DNA of 38,058 nt from Oscillospiraceae bacterium (GCA_017416325.1 JAFQCV010000076.1:1-38058); one strand, 5' to 3'; shown: positions 1-7,063, counted from the first letter of the stretch. Notes: generated from the sequence alone by a model not told the origin. Numbers and translations are program-made.

Positions 1-970
1 GGTCAGCGATGACGGAGGACTGGCCGATAGCGATGTTGGCGAAGGGGCCGGCGTGGATCAGAACGGGCTGATGCTCGACAGAGTAGCACATGGTGGGGTT
101 GATGGCGTTACGCATCCATGCGGTCATTGCGCCTGCAACATCCAGATCCTCGGTGGTAACAGGCTCACCGGTCTTGGAGTAAGCAACAACGATCTTGCCG
201 ATGCGCTCGCGCAGATCCTTCAGATCCTTGGCAACAGCCAGAATAGCCATCAGCTCAGAGCCGACAGCGATGCCGAACTTGCTCTCCATCATGAAGCCGT
301 CCAGACGGCCGCCGATGCCGATGATGATGTTACGCAGGCTCTGTGCGCAGAAGTCGATGATCCAGCCCATCTCCACGCGCTTGGGGTCGATGTCCAGACG
401 CTTCAGACCCTTCTTGGCCAGCCACTCATCGGTGTTGTTGCGCTCGTGCTGCATACGGGCAGTCAGAGCGACCATAGCCAGGTTGTGGGCGTTCATAATG
501 TCGTTGATGTCACCGGTCAGACCCAGGCTAAACTCGGTCATGGGCATCAGCAGAGCGTTGCCGCCGCCGGCAGCAGTACCCTTAACGTTCATGGTGGGGC
601 CGCCGGAGGGCTGACGCAGAGCGCCGCCGGCATTCTTGCCGATGTAGCCCAGGCCTTCGATCAGACCCAGGGAAACAGTGGACTTACCCTCGCCGAAGGG
701 GGTGGGGGTCACAGCGGTAACCTCAATGAACTTGCCGTCGGGCTTGTCCTTCAGACGGTTCATAACCTTGATAAAGTCGATCTTGGGAGTCTTGCCGTAG
801 GGGATGATCTCCTCGGGCAGCAGACCCAGCTTCTCGCGGAAGAAGTCCACGGGAGGCAGAGTTTTTTCTGCTTCCTCAGCGATCTGCCAGTCCTTGTACT
901 GGGTGGGGTCGAGCTTTACAAAGCCCTTCTCGTCCACATACTTGCCATTCTCGTCGAAAACGATTGCCAT
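1..970 (-). CDS. fhs: Formate--tetrahydrofolate ligase (N-terminal 323 residues; cut by window edge)
   Basis: Ligates formate to tetrahydrofolate using ATP, giving 10-formyl-THF for purine synthesis and the methyl branch of one-carbon metabolism (cytoplasmic). The reverse strand reads open from ATG at 970 to the window edge. Visible are the P-loop TPFGEGKST near residue 90, followed by the family-typical run around [19 protein letters not shown] and the [12 protein letters not shown] segment. The full family length is about 555 residues, so roughly 230 C-terminal residues lie outside. The start is set by AAGGAGGAAACTTACT just upstream. It lies 59 nt downstream of the trigger-factor-like gene, and no terminator separates them, so it should be co-transcribed from the ZTP-riboswitch promoter. 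A long open frame on the opposite strand is a codon-bias shadow. Confidence 0.96.
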   Translation of the reverse strand, partial: MAIVFDENGKYVDEKGFVKLDPTQYKDWQIAEEAEKTLPPVDFFREKLGLLPEEIIPYGKTPKIDFIKVMNRLKDKPDGKFIEVTAVTPTPFGEGKSTVSLGLIEGLGYIGKNAGGALRQPSGGPTMNVKGTAAGGGNALLMPMTEFSLGLTGDINDIMNAHNLAMVALTARMQHERNNTDEWLAKKGLKRLDIDPKRVEMGWIIDFCAQSLRNIIIGIGGRLDGFMMESKFGIAVGSELMAILAVAKDLKDLRERIGKIVVAYSKTGEPVTTEDLDVAGAMTAWMRNAINPTMCYSVEHQPVLIHAGPFANIAIGQSSVIAD

Positions 971-994
971 AGTAAGTTTCCTCCTTGTTTTTCG

Positions 995-1011
995 GTGCCG
1001 CTTTGCGGCAC
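995..1011 (-). other. Intercistronic hairpin between the trigger-factor-like gene and fhs
   Basis: A perfect 7-bp stem (GTGCCGC-AAA-GCGGCAC) lies between the two genes, 25-40 nt upstream of the fhs start. On the minus strand it is followed by CGAAAAAC rather than a T-run, so it is not an intrinsic terminator. It could be an mRNA processing or stability element that sets the fhs level. Confidence 0.5.
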
Positions 1012-1029
1012 ATTATTGATTTACTTATA

Positions 1030-1974
1030 TTATACTACCGTAACATCAGCAGCCTCTCTGACGAGGGCCATGACCTTACTGGTGAGTACACTTTTCACGA
1101 CGGCCTTTTCAAACTCGGCGTCATAATAAGGCTTCAGCTGCTCGGGCGTCATGTTGTTCTGCCGGCAGATCAGCAACACAGCCTTGTCGATCTCCTCTTT
1201 GGTGGCCTCCAGGTTTTCCAGATCTGCGATCAGCTCGATGGCGGCCTGAATTTTTACCCGGATGGCAGCCTCAGCGCGGAAATCCTGCTTCAGCGCATCC
1301 TCGGTGGTGCTCATAAACTGGCAGTACATTTCCAGGGTCAGACCCTGCTGGGTCAGCTGAGCCTGCAGATTCTGCAGCTGCTCTTCCACAGCCTGATCGA
1401 TCTGCTCCTTGGTGGGTTCGAATTCCAAAGTTTCCGCAGCCTGCCGCAGCAGCCGATCCTGCAGATCCATCTCGCCCCGCTCATCGGTGTAGGCCTGCAG
1501 GCTTTCACCCAGCTTCTGACGCATCTGGGCTAAGTTTTCACAGTGACCGAACTCCTTGGCGAAGGTGTCGTCCAGCTCGTACTCGGTCTTGACCCGGATC
1601 TCGTGGATAGTGCAGCAGAACTCGGCCTCTTTGCCGGCCAGGTTTTCTGCGTGATACTGCTTTGGGAAGGTTACCTTGACGATTACCTTTTCGCCGCAGA
1701 CCTTGTCCAGCAGCTGCTCTTCAAAGCCGGGGATAAATGCGCCGCTGCCTAAGACTAAAGTTTGCTTTTCAGCGGTGCCGCCGGCGAACTGTTCTCCGTC
1801 GCAGAAGCCTGCGTAGTCCAGAACGATCTCATCCCCGTTTTCCGTGGGACGGTCAGTGATTTTCGCGATCCGGGGGTTCTGCTGACGCAGCCGCTCTAAG
1901 TTGCGGTTAATCTCATCCTCGGTGATGATGTGGCGATCCATTTGGGCTTTCAGCCCACGGTAAGTAAAGCTCAT
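1030..1974 (-). CDS. Trigger-factor-like peptidyl-prolyl isomerase/chaperone lacking the ribosome-binding domain
   Basis: A 314-residue protein resembling the FKBP-type PPIase and C-terminal chaperone domains of trigger factor. Residues about 44-128 form the FKBP core (GDEIVLDYAGF, GSGAFIPGFEEQLL, VTFPKQYHAENLAGKEAEF). Residues about 135-314 are the helical C-terminal domain. Bacterial trigger factor is about 430 residues. The N-terminal ribosome-docking domain with its GFRxGKxP signature is absent; the protein opens instead with about 40 residues resembling the linker before the PPIase. Start 1974 is chosen over an upstream in-frame start because AGGAG lies 6 nt before it and because the upstream start would fall inside the ZTP riboswitch leader. 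It is first in an operon with fhs. A housekeeping tig elsewhere in the genome is expected but not seen. Chaperone activity is inferred from family membership only. Confidence 0.85.
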   Translation of the reverse strand: MSFTYRGLKAQMDRHIITEDEINRNLERLRQQNPRIAKITDRPTENGDEIVLDYAGFCDGEQFAGGTAEKQTLVLGSGAFIPGFEEQLLDKVCGEKVIVKVTFPKQYHAENLAGKEAEFCCTIHEIRVKTEYELDDTFAKEFGHCENLAQMRQKLGESLQAYTDERGEMDLQDRLLRQAAETLEFEPTKEQIDQAVEEQLQNLQAQLTQQGLTLEMYCQFMSTTEDALKQDFRAEAAIRVKIQAAIELIADLENLEATKEEIDKAVLLICRQNNMTPEQLKPYYDAEFEKAVVKSVLTSKVMALVREAADVTVV

Positions 1975-2011
1975 AAAAACTCCTGATTCCCCACAAACGG
2001 GGTAAAATATG

Positions 2012-2044
2012 AAAAAAGGCAATCCAGCGCGGTGCTGAATTGCC
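2012..2044 (-). terminator. Intrinsic terminator / expression platform of the ZTP riboswitch
   Basis: GGCAATTCAGC pairs with GCTGGATTGCC and is followed on the minus strand by six T residues. The 5' arm overlaps the conserved CUGGGC end of the ZTP aptamer, so ligand-bound aptamer folding would compete with terminator formation. This is the usual antitermination (ON) logic of this class. Confidence 0.85.
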
Positions 2045-2114
2045 CAGACGGTCGGCATTACAGCGTTACATTTCCCCGCGGTGCGCCGCGATATCCGTCA
2101 GTCGTGTAACGCAC
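2042..2114 (-). ncRNA. ZTP (pfl) riboswitch aptamer
   Basis: The leader on the minus strand matches the pfl motif. A P1 stem GCGTTAC/GTAACGC (2106-2112 with 2063-2069) encloses GACUGACGG, a CGCGG-CGCA-CCGCG hairpin and GGGGAAA. After a short linker comes CCGUCUGGGC. The GACGG and CCGUC segments give the pseudoknot of this class. ZTP/ZMP signals shortage of 10-formyl-THF, and the downstream operon encodes formate-THF ligase, which is a classic target. The terminator follows immediately. Confidence 0.9.
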
Positions 2115-2118
2115 CTTT

Positions 2119-2147
2119 AATTTACCCCATTTTTATCCATTTGTCAA
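2119..2147 (-). promoter_or_regulatory. Sigma-A promoter of the ZTP-controlled operon
   Basis: TTGACA (2142-2147) and TAAATT (2119-2124) on the minus strand with a 17-nt spacer. Transcription should begin near 2112, at the first base of the aptamer. Confidence 0.85.
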
Positions 2148-2180
2148 GTGCGTTTTTTTGGTTTCCCCAGAAAATGACCC

Positions 2181-2209
2181 TTGCGCTGTGGGGAGAAAAT
2201 GGGTATGAT
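2181..2209 (+). promoter_or_regulatory. Promoter of the ECF-type membrane protein gene
   Basis: TTGCGC (2181-2186), a 17-nt spacer and TATGAT (2204-2209). It is divergent from the ZTP operon promoter and about 45 nt upstream of the start codon. A small GTCC/GGAC hairpin occupies the short leader. Confidence 0.65.
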
Positions 2210-2251
2210 AGGGAAGGTTCGTCCCCATGGACGGAAACAGGAGGTTATCTT

Positions 2252-2797
2252 ATGAAAAGAAATATCCGCTTCATCACCGAAACCGCGGTGATGCTGGCGC
2301 TGCTCATTGCTCTGCAGGCGATTACCAAGCCTCTGGGCCAGCTGGTTACCGGCTCTTGTGTCAATGCCATCCTGACGGTAACCGTGTTGGTAGCCGGTCT
2401 TTACAGCGGCATCACTGTGGCGGTGATCTCCCCGGTGCTGGCGTATTTACTGGGCATCGCGCCCCAAATCCTGACCGTACCGGCAATTATGGCAGGCAAT
2501 ACGGTGTATGTTTTGCTGCTGCATTTTCTCGCCGGCAAAGACAGTAAAAAAATTGTCAGACAGTTTGTGGCCTGGCTGGTAGCGGCGATAGCAAAATTTG
2601 CATCTCTCTATGCCATCGTGGTTTGGCTGATCTGCGGCGTGTTCGCCGAAAAATTGTTGGCATCCGGGACGCTGAAACCGCCGATGTTGCAAGCGCTGCC
2701 CGCCACCTTCTCCTGGCCTCAGCTGTTTACCGCGCTCATGGGCGGCGGTATCGCCCTGCTGATCGTCCCGGCGCTTCGAAAGGCCTTGCGGAAATAA
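2252..2797 (+). CDS. ECF transporter S-component-like integral membrane protein
   Basis: A 181-residue, strongly hydrophobic protein with about five or six membrane segments and a basic C-terminus (ending RKALRK). Size, segment layout and the opening (ETAVMLALLIALQ) resemble the small vitamin- or cofactor-binding S-components of energy-coupling-factor transporters. The substrate cannot be told. The start is set by GGAGGTTATCTT before ATG 2252; a longer in-frame extension upstream would run through the promoter. A strong terminator follows. The last 96 bp of the gene region recur nearly unchanged at 5828-5923, so the 3' end of this gene marks one boundary of an inserted or duplicated segment. 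Confidence 0.7.
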   Translation: MKRNIRFITETAVMLALLIALQAITKPLGQLVTGSCVNAILTVTVLVAGLYSGITVAVISPVLAYLLGIAPQILTVPAIMAGNTVYVLLLHFLAGKDSKKIVRQFVAWLVAAIAKFASLYAIVVWLICGVFAEKLLASGTLKPPMLQALPATFSWPQLFTALMGGGIALLIVPALRKALRK

Positions 2798-2799
2798 TC
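2704..2799 (+). repeat. 96-bp direct repeat, copy 1 (3' end of ECF S-component gene)
   Basis: Matches 5828-5923 over 96 bp with four mismatches. It covers the last 31 codons of the S-component gene, its TAA stop and 2 nt beyond. The repeats bracket the ubiA-HAD-GT operon. Confidence 0.95.
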
Positions 2800-2801
2800 A
2801 A

Positions 2802-2843
2802 ACACCTGACCATGGCGGAATGTCACGGTCAGGTGTTTTTGAA
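2802..2843 (+). terminator. Intrinsic terminator after the ECF S-component gene
   Basis: ACACCTGACC pairs with GGTCAGGTGT, followed by TTTTT. Confidence 0.9.
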
Positions 2844-2862
2844 TCTGTAATGGGCGCTGTTT

Positions 2863-4245
2863 TCAATCGAGAGGATTCTCCTGAGTATACTTCTCAGCGA
2901 TCTTCTTTTTTTCTCCTGAAAATATACACTCACAGGCAAACGCGGCGCATACCATCATAATTGGCAGATAAGGAGCGTGATATCTTGCAGCTCCGACAAC
3001 CACAACCGTTATACCCGTTCCGCAGAGCATGCTTAACCACAAAGGCAGCATACTGCGCCATTGCTTTTTCTTGAAAAGCAATACCGTGCCAGAAGCGAAC
3101 AAAACGCAAATCATCATGTACCAAATCTGGTTTAAAATAATCAGAACATCTCCTATGTGGATCGGTTCATCTGAATGACCGGTAAACTTGTTTGCTACCG
3201 ATTTAATGTATGCCATACCGCCGGTAAACTTTTCGTTGTTAAAATATGCAGTGCCTGAATAGGTTTCTGTACCGTACAGGAAGAAAAGCTTGGCAGGGAT
3301 TTGCTTTAGATAATCTCCGGGGTGTTCTTTGATCCATTCCAGGGATAGTTTGGTGTAATACTCATCGCAGTCCTTGAATGTCATATCCTTTTTTAGCTCA
3401 GGGTCTATATAGCCCACTTGACCTTCCCCAACCAAGTTCATATAACTGCCATCGGCATCATCATTTGCTGACATGATAAAATTATAACCGAAAGTGACTG
3501 CTTGATAGACAAAGTGTCCGCAGCTTGCAAAAGATATGCAGCCGATGAGAAGAATCACTGCTGCGTAGCTGCCGAGGAGGGACAGGATATGGCGTAGCTT
3601 TTTGCTTTTGATGAGGATTACGCATACAGCGCCTATTAGGAAAGCAAGTGCGATAGGCCTGACCCAGTTTGCCAGCGCCAAAAGAATACCTGCTGCAGGA
3701 TAAGCCCATTTTTTGCCGGAATAGAGGAGCGCCAATCCGCAGAAAGCCAAGGCACTAAAGGGAACCTCTGTTTTGAGCTGTACAATTTCACTCCAGAAGG
3801 TATTCAGAAGGCAGAAAAGGATTACAAACCAGAAGCAGATGGTATTTCTGCGAAATGCTTTTTTGATGATATACAGGCAACTCCACAGCAGCATCTGCAC
3901 AAAAAGCATGTTTATGAAAAAAAACACTCTTAGATCAGATGTTACGCGCAGGATAAGGGCAATCAAATTAACGAGGCCGTTTCCGAAAATATATGTTTGG
4001 GATAAATGCTCTACAGAGGGATACCACAAACCGTTTTCGGCACATTGCTTTGCCAGGAACAGATAAACACCGGAATCTGAGGTCTGCTTACCTGAGAACA
4101 GAATCAACAGGAGCATCTGCGCGGCAATCATTACAAAGAAACTGATGACCGCAAAAATCCTCAGCAGGCGATAATAGCGGGTACCTTCTGTAGGTTTCAA
4201 TCCGCAGCCAGGCCGGTCTTCTGTTATTGCCAATTTACTGAGCAT
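2863..4245 (-). CDS. GT-C fold membrane glycosyltransferase (polyprenyl-phosphate-sugar dependent type)
   Basis: A 460-residue polytopic protein with about ten hydrophobic helices. It has a first extracytoplasmic loop carrying QTSDSGVYLFLAKQ and a second soluble loop between residues about 255 and 350. This is the layout of GT-C enzymes (PMT/ArnT-like), which move sugars from polyprenyl phosphates onto surface acceptors outside the membrane. Start 4245 is preferred over one 27 nt upstream because AAAGGAGACAAAAT lies directly before it. It overlaps the end of the HAD phosphatase gene by 22 nt, so the two are probably translationally coupled. It is third in an operon with a UbiA phosphoribosyltransferase, suggesting that the donor is a polyprenyl-phosphate pentose. 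Donor and acceptor are inferred. Confidence 0.75.
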   Translation of the reverse strand: MLSKLAITEDRPGCGLKPTEGTRYYRLLRIFAVISFFVMIAAQMLLLILFSGKQTSDSGVYLFLAKQCAENGLWYPSVEHLSQTYIFGNGLVNLIALILRVTSDLRVFFFINMLFVQMLLWSCLYIIKKAFRRNTICFWFVILFCLLNTFWSEIVQLKTEVPFSALAFCGLALLYSGKKWAYPAAGILLALANWVRPIALAFLIGAVCVILIKSKKLRHILSLLGSYAAVILLIGCISFASCGHFVYQAVTFGYNFIMSANDDADGSYMNLVGEGQVGYIDPELKKDMTFKDCDEYYTKLSLEWIKEHPGDYLKQIPAKLFFLYGTETYSGTAYFNNEKFTGGMAYIKSVANKFTGHSDEPIHIGDVLIILNQIWYMMICVLFASGTVLLFKKKQWRSMLPLWLSMLCGTGITVVVVGAARYHAPYLPIMMVCAAFACECIFSGEKKKIAEKYTQENPLD

Positions 4246-4787
4246 ATTTTGTCTCCTTTCACCAGAAAGCATTCTCGTGCGATTTTACCTATGGGAGCAT
4301 CCGAATTGGAGTCTGAATAAAACGAATCGATAACTGCATCGGGATATCTCTCCAAAAAACGCCGGACCTTCTCCAGTCCGTAGCAGTTTACGCCGGTGTA
4401 TCTACCGGAAGAGATGTCCACTGCAGAGGCTATGACCGTGGCGCTGCCCAATCTCTGCATGGCTTCCCGGACCAAAAACTCGGGGGAGGCGGAAATAATA
4501 ACATCATCCTCTCCCATTTGTCCAATGTACCAAGGCTTTATCCTATGTATATGCAGATCCCAAAAATCCTGCAGAACCCGCTGTGGGTCATTCATACCCT
4601 GCAGAAAGCTATAAAAGCGCTCCTTGAATGCGGTTTTGTCATAAACGCCTAGGAGATACAAGGCAAAGCCCGCCCCCTGGCGGAACAGATACCTGAGCAA
4701 AAGGGGGTTACGCTTGACACAGAATTTATAGAAATCTATGGTGGAATCGCCGTCATAGATTGTCTTGTCGAAATCGTAAGCATTCAT
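4224..4787 (-). CDS. HAD-IB-like phosphatase
   Basis: 187 residues of haloacid-dehalogenase fold. Motif I is DFDKT (nucleophile D5, D7), motif II is the SAS at 99-101, motif III is a Lys near residue 140, and motif IV is the DSNSD at 159-163. A helical cap spans about 15-90. It begins 3 nt after the UbiA-family stop codon and overlaps the glycosyltransferase start. In actinobacterial decaprenyl-phosphoribose synthesis, the UbiA-family product is a phosphorylated lipid that must lose its 5-phosphate. This HAD enzyme is well placed for that step, but the assignment is by context only. No clear ribosome-binding site precedes it, consistent with coupling to the upstream gene. Confidence 0.78.
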   Translation of the reverse strand: MNAYDFDKTIYDGDSTIDFYKFCVKRNPLLLRYLFRQGAGFALYLLGVYDKTAFKERFYSFLQGMNDPQRVLQDFWDLHIHRIKPWYIGQMGEDDVIISASPEFLVREAMQRLGSATVIASAVDISSGRYTGVNCYGLEKVRRFLERYPDAVIDSFYSDSNSDAPIGKIARECFLVKGDKICSVNWQ

Positions 4788-4790
4788 AAT

Positions 4791-5684
4791 TTAACAGTAA
4801 AGTATCAAAAACATGATGAACATATAGATCAATATCATGAGCAAAAGAACGCGGTCTCCGAAAATGACCTCAGTGGGGTCGCCGTCCGAGTTTTTCTCGA
4901 TATTGAAGTTATATTTCAAAACGATTAGCAGCAGGTAAGGAACTGTCCAGATCAGTGCGGTACTGGTGCCCTGTGACACATCCAACGTCCACAGAGAATA
5001 AAAAACCAGAGCAAGGGTCATGCACATATCCATGCTCTTGTCGAGAAAACCATAGCTGTAGGCATTAAGCACATCCCGTTTGTTGGTGGATTCCAGAGTG
5101 TATTCGTTTCTTCTCTTGCCGAAGCCCAGATAGAACGAAGCAAGCACGGTGGTAAGACAAAGCCATGCCGAAAGCTGAATACCGGTTACTGCCGAGCCGT
5201 ACAGTAGACGGAGCAAAAAGCCCGATGCCAAAATGGTAACATCAAGCAGGGGGATGTTTTTCAAGCCGAAACTGTACCCTAGGTTCAGGGCGAAATAACC
5301 GAGGAGTATCACCCAGCCTGTGAGATTCCAGCCTACTGACAGATAATTCAGCATCATGGAAAGGAGAAACAAGGCGACAGCAAGGATTACAGCACTCTTT
5401 ACTGCAACTGCACCAGAGGCAATAGGCCGTTTGCGCTTTGTGGGATGCGCGCGATCCTTTTCTGCATCGCGTATATCGTTGATAACGTATACCACCGATG
5501 CGAGGAAGGAAAAGGCAGCAAAGCCGCAGACGGTATCTACCAGTAACGGCAGTTCAAAAAACCTTTTGCTGAAAATAAGCGGAAGGAAAATAATGATATT
5601 CTTAACATAGTGCTTTATTCGCAGCAACTTAAAAAAACTGACTATTTTGGTGAAGCCTCGTTTTTGGGAAACAGATTGCGTCAT
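4791..5684 (-). CDS. UbiA-family polyprenyl-phosphate phosphoribosyltransferase (decaprenyl-phosphate phosphoribosyltransferase-like)
   Basis: 297 residues with about eight or nine membrane helices. The first Asp-rich motif is NDIRDAEKD (residues 69-77), followed by HPTKRKRPIASG. A second conserved region is LGYSFGLKNIPLLDV. The HPxKxxRPIASG variant is characteristic of the phosphoribosyl-transferring branch of the UbiA superfamily (5-phosphoribosyl diphosphate plus polyprenyl phosphate) rather than quinone prenyltransferases. The start has AAAGGAGG at good spacing. It is first gene of the operon with a HAD phosphatase and a GT-C enzyme. No DprE1/DprE2 epimerase lies beside it, so the sugar may stay ribose. 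The lipid chain length cannot be read from sequence. Confidence 0.85.
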   Translation of the reverse strand: MTQSVSQKRGFTKIVSFFKLLRIKHYVKNIIIFLPLIFSKRFFELPLLVDTVCGFAAFSFLASVVYVINDIRDAEKDRAHPTKRKRPIASGAVAVKSAVILAVALFLLSMMLNYLSVGWNLTGWVILLGYFALNLGYSFGLKNIPLLDVTILASGFLLRLLYGSAVTGIQLSAWLCLTTVLASFYLGFGKRRNEYTLESTNKRDVLNAYSYGFLDKSMDMCMTLALVFYSLWTLDVSQGTSTALIWTVPYLLLIVLKYNFNIEKNSDGDPTEVIFGDRVLLLMILIYMFIMFLILYC

Positions 5685-5734
5685 ATGGCCTCCTTTTCGA
5701 ATGTTTGTATAAATTTTACAGGAAAAAACCTACA

Positions 5735-5763
5735 AGTAACCCAGTGTATATGTGGAATTTTAT
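5735..5763 (-). promoter_or_regulatory. Promoter of the ubiA-HAD-GT operon
   Basis: Minus-strand TTGCAA, a 17-nt spacer and TAAAAT lie about 50-80 nt upstream of the UbiA-family start, just inside the 96-bp repeat copy 2. The operon therefore carries its own promoter within the bracketed segment. Coordinates are approximate. Confidence 0.6.
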
Positions 5764-5827
5764 CATATATACCCTTTAATTGCAACATTTTTTAATTCTA
5801 CGTACAGCCATATGCCTAAAAGATTAT

Positions 5828-5923
5828 CACCTTCTCCTGGCCTCAGCTGTTTACCGCGCTTATCGGCGGCGGTATCGCCCTGCTGATCGTCCCGGCGCTT
5901 CGAAAGTCCTTGCGGAAATGATC
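5828..5923 (+). pseudogene. 96-bp direct repeat, copy 2 (orphan 3' end of an ECF S-component gene)
   Basis: Repeats the last 31 codons of the gene at 2252-2797, in the same orientation, with four substitutions. One of these turns the stop from TAA to TGA, so the frame and stop are kept. No 5' part of a second gene is present upstream; the preceding DNA is the promoter region of the phosphoribosyl-lipid operon. It is therefore a displaced gene tail, either the original 3' end pushed away by an insertion or the remnant of a tandem duplication. Confidence 0.9.
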
Positions 5924-5928
5924 CTGAT

Positions 5929-5966
5929 AATAACAGGGGGCTGTTTTGCAACAGCCCCCTGTTATT
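5929..5966. terminator. Bidirectional hairpin terminator
   Basis: AATAACAGGGGGCTG pairs perfectly with CAGCCCCCTGTTATT (15 bp). It ends the displaced gene tail on the plus strand and the lipoprotein gene on the minus strand. Confidence 0.85.
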
Positions 5967-5991
5967 ATCTGTTCGGCATATTGGAATTTGA

Positions 5992-6480
5992 TTACTCAAT
6001 AATGAACTCTGCCCACAGAGAGCAATCTGTATGCTTTTCTCCACCAATATCTACACTACAAGCCGCGCGAAAACGGTATGTTCCAGGAGTGCTTATATCT
6101 ATAATTTCTATAGCAACATAGCTCTTGTTTTTTATTTCATTTGGACGCAGTTCGTATTCCTCTGTTGCAAGAGTCATATCACTGAGAACCCAGCTTACCC
6201 ACTCACCATTTTCAAGCCGCTCAATCCAATATGTTCCACTGAATATAACGGAATACTTGGTTTTGTTATGCCAATAGACATCCAGTGTTGTCTTATCTGG
6301 ATAAGTATATACACCACTAACCTGAATAGAAATGCTATCCACATCAGAATGAGAATTTCCTGTAATGATTGGCTGTTCTGTGAAGTCAGGCTCAACGTAA
6401 TTCGGTTTCGTTTCATCGGTACAAGCAACCAAACCAAGAACACAGACAAGTGTTAAAATAAAAGCTATGTATTTTTTCAT
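5992..6480 (-). CDS. Small lipoprotein with Ig-like/beta-sandwich ectodomain
   Basis: 162 residues. A type II signal peptide (MKKYIAFILTLVCVLGLVAC) ends in lipobox LVAC, so the protein should be anchored to the outer face of the membrane. The rest is beta-rich: alternating hydrophobic strands, paired Trp/Tyr residues and a terminal SLWAEFIIE strand, typical of bacterial Ig-like immunoglobulin-fold lipoproteins of Clostridia. The start at 6480 has GAGGAGG 8 nt upstream. Function unknown. It is the minus-strand gene of the first of three repeated promoter modules; its promoter is nearly identical to those of the genes at 10224-10784 and 11384-11824. Confidence 0.75.
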   Translation of the reverse strand: MKKYIAFILTLVCVLGLVACTDETKPNYVEPDFTEQPIITGNSHSDVDSISIQVSGVYTYPDKTTLDVYWHNKTKYSVIFSGTYWIERLENGEWVSWVLSDMTLATEEYELRPNEIKNKSYVAIEIIDISTPGTYRFRAACSVDIGGEKHTDCSLWAEFIIE

Positions 6481-6521
6481 ACAGCCAATCCTCCTCATCA
6501 AATTTAAGCTTATCTAACAGA

Positions 6522-6550
6522 ATTATACTTTCATAGCACACAGAAATCAA
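6522..6550 (-). promoter_or_regulatory. Module A minus-strand promoter
   Basis: TTGATT (6545-6550), 17 nt, TATAAT (6522-6527). The spacer TCTGTGTGCTATGAAAG is almost the same as in modules B (10828-10856) and C (11873-11901). Confidence 0.8.
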
Positions 6551-6627
6551 GCTGTTCTGCCTTTCGCATAGGCGAAAGGTAAGTTTCTTGGCTTCTGCTT
6601 TAGAAAAGAAACTCTTGCCGACGGGAG

Positions 6628-6785
6628 AAAGCCTCCCTTGTGTAAAGGGAGGTGGCTTGCCGAAGGCAAGACGGAGGGATTGTCAATCCCCCAGTCTGCT
6701 CCGCAGACACATAGTTTATGGTGTGCTTGCCACCGGCAAGCGATTATCTAAATCGCTACGCTACCCTTTGCACAAGGGGGGCTTT
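6628..6785. repeat. MITE-like palindromic repeat element
   Basis: A 158-bp element whose ends are inverted repeats of about 22 bp (AAAGCCTCCCTTGTGTAAAG against CTTTGCACAAGGGGGGCTTT, two mismatches). It contains further small hairpins (CTTGCCGAAGGCAAG, GTCTGCTCCGCAGAC, CTTGCCACCGGCAAG). There is no coding capacity. It sits between the divergent promoters of module A only. Confidence 0.75.
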
Positions 6786-6788
6786 TGG

Positions 6789-6817
6789 TTGCAATCTCCG
6801 CTATTTCGTGCTATAAT
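6789..6817 (+). promoter_or_regulatory. Module A plus-strand promoter (orphaned LMW-PTP promoter)
   Basis: TTGCAA (6789-6794), a 17-nt spacer ending TGC (extended -10) and TATAAT (6812-6817). It reads into the truncated LMW-PTP start at 6921. Confidence 0.8.
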
Positions 6818-6956
6818 ACCCCCAAATGTAGGGGGCGGCGCCCACGACGCCCCATTTCAAAATGTCGTTTGGTATTTCGGGACGTCCAGGGGCCGTCCCC
6901 TACAATGACACTACGGAGGAATGGTTATGCATAAAGTGTTGTTCGTCTGTCACGGG
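6808..6956 (+). repeat. 149-bp direct repeat, copy A
   Basis: Near-identical (about nine mismatches by eye) to 11048-11196. It covers the -10 box, a GTAGGGG...CCCCTAC palindromic leader, an SD and the first 12 codons of an LMW-PTP gene. Confidence 0.9.
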
Positions 6957-6980
6957 ACCACTCCAATCAGCCGGGATTAG
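6921..6980 (+). pseudogene. 5' stub of a low-molecular-weight protein-tyrosine phosphatase gene
   Basis: ATG 6921 with CGGAGGA upstream encodes MVMHKVLFVCHG, matching the start of the intact gene at 12180 (MVKILFVCHG). Homology then stops before the catalytic Arg of the CX5R loop, and a TAG follows after 19 codons. It retains a full promoter and SD. The DNA beyond is not phosphatase sequence, so the gene was cut here by a rearrangement. Confidence 0.8.
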
Positions 6981-7063
6981 CTTAGAGAAACCACGATAAA
7001 TTGCCTTTTGCCCCCCAATTACTACTTTTTGAGAGCCGATATGATATAAGACACAAAAATATA

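Noticed and set aside
53-1126. 357-codon open frame on the plus strand
   Set aside because: It lies antisense to fhs, which has a recognised P-loop and a proper SD. The plus frame has low-complexity His/Leu/Gln content typical of a GC3 shadow.
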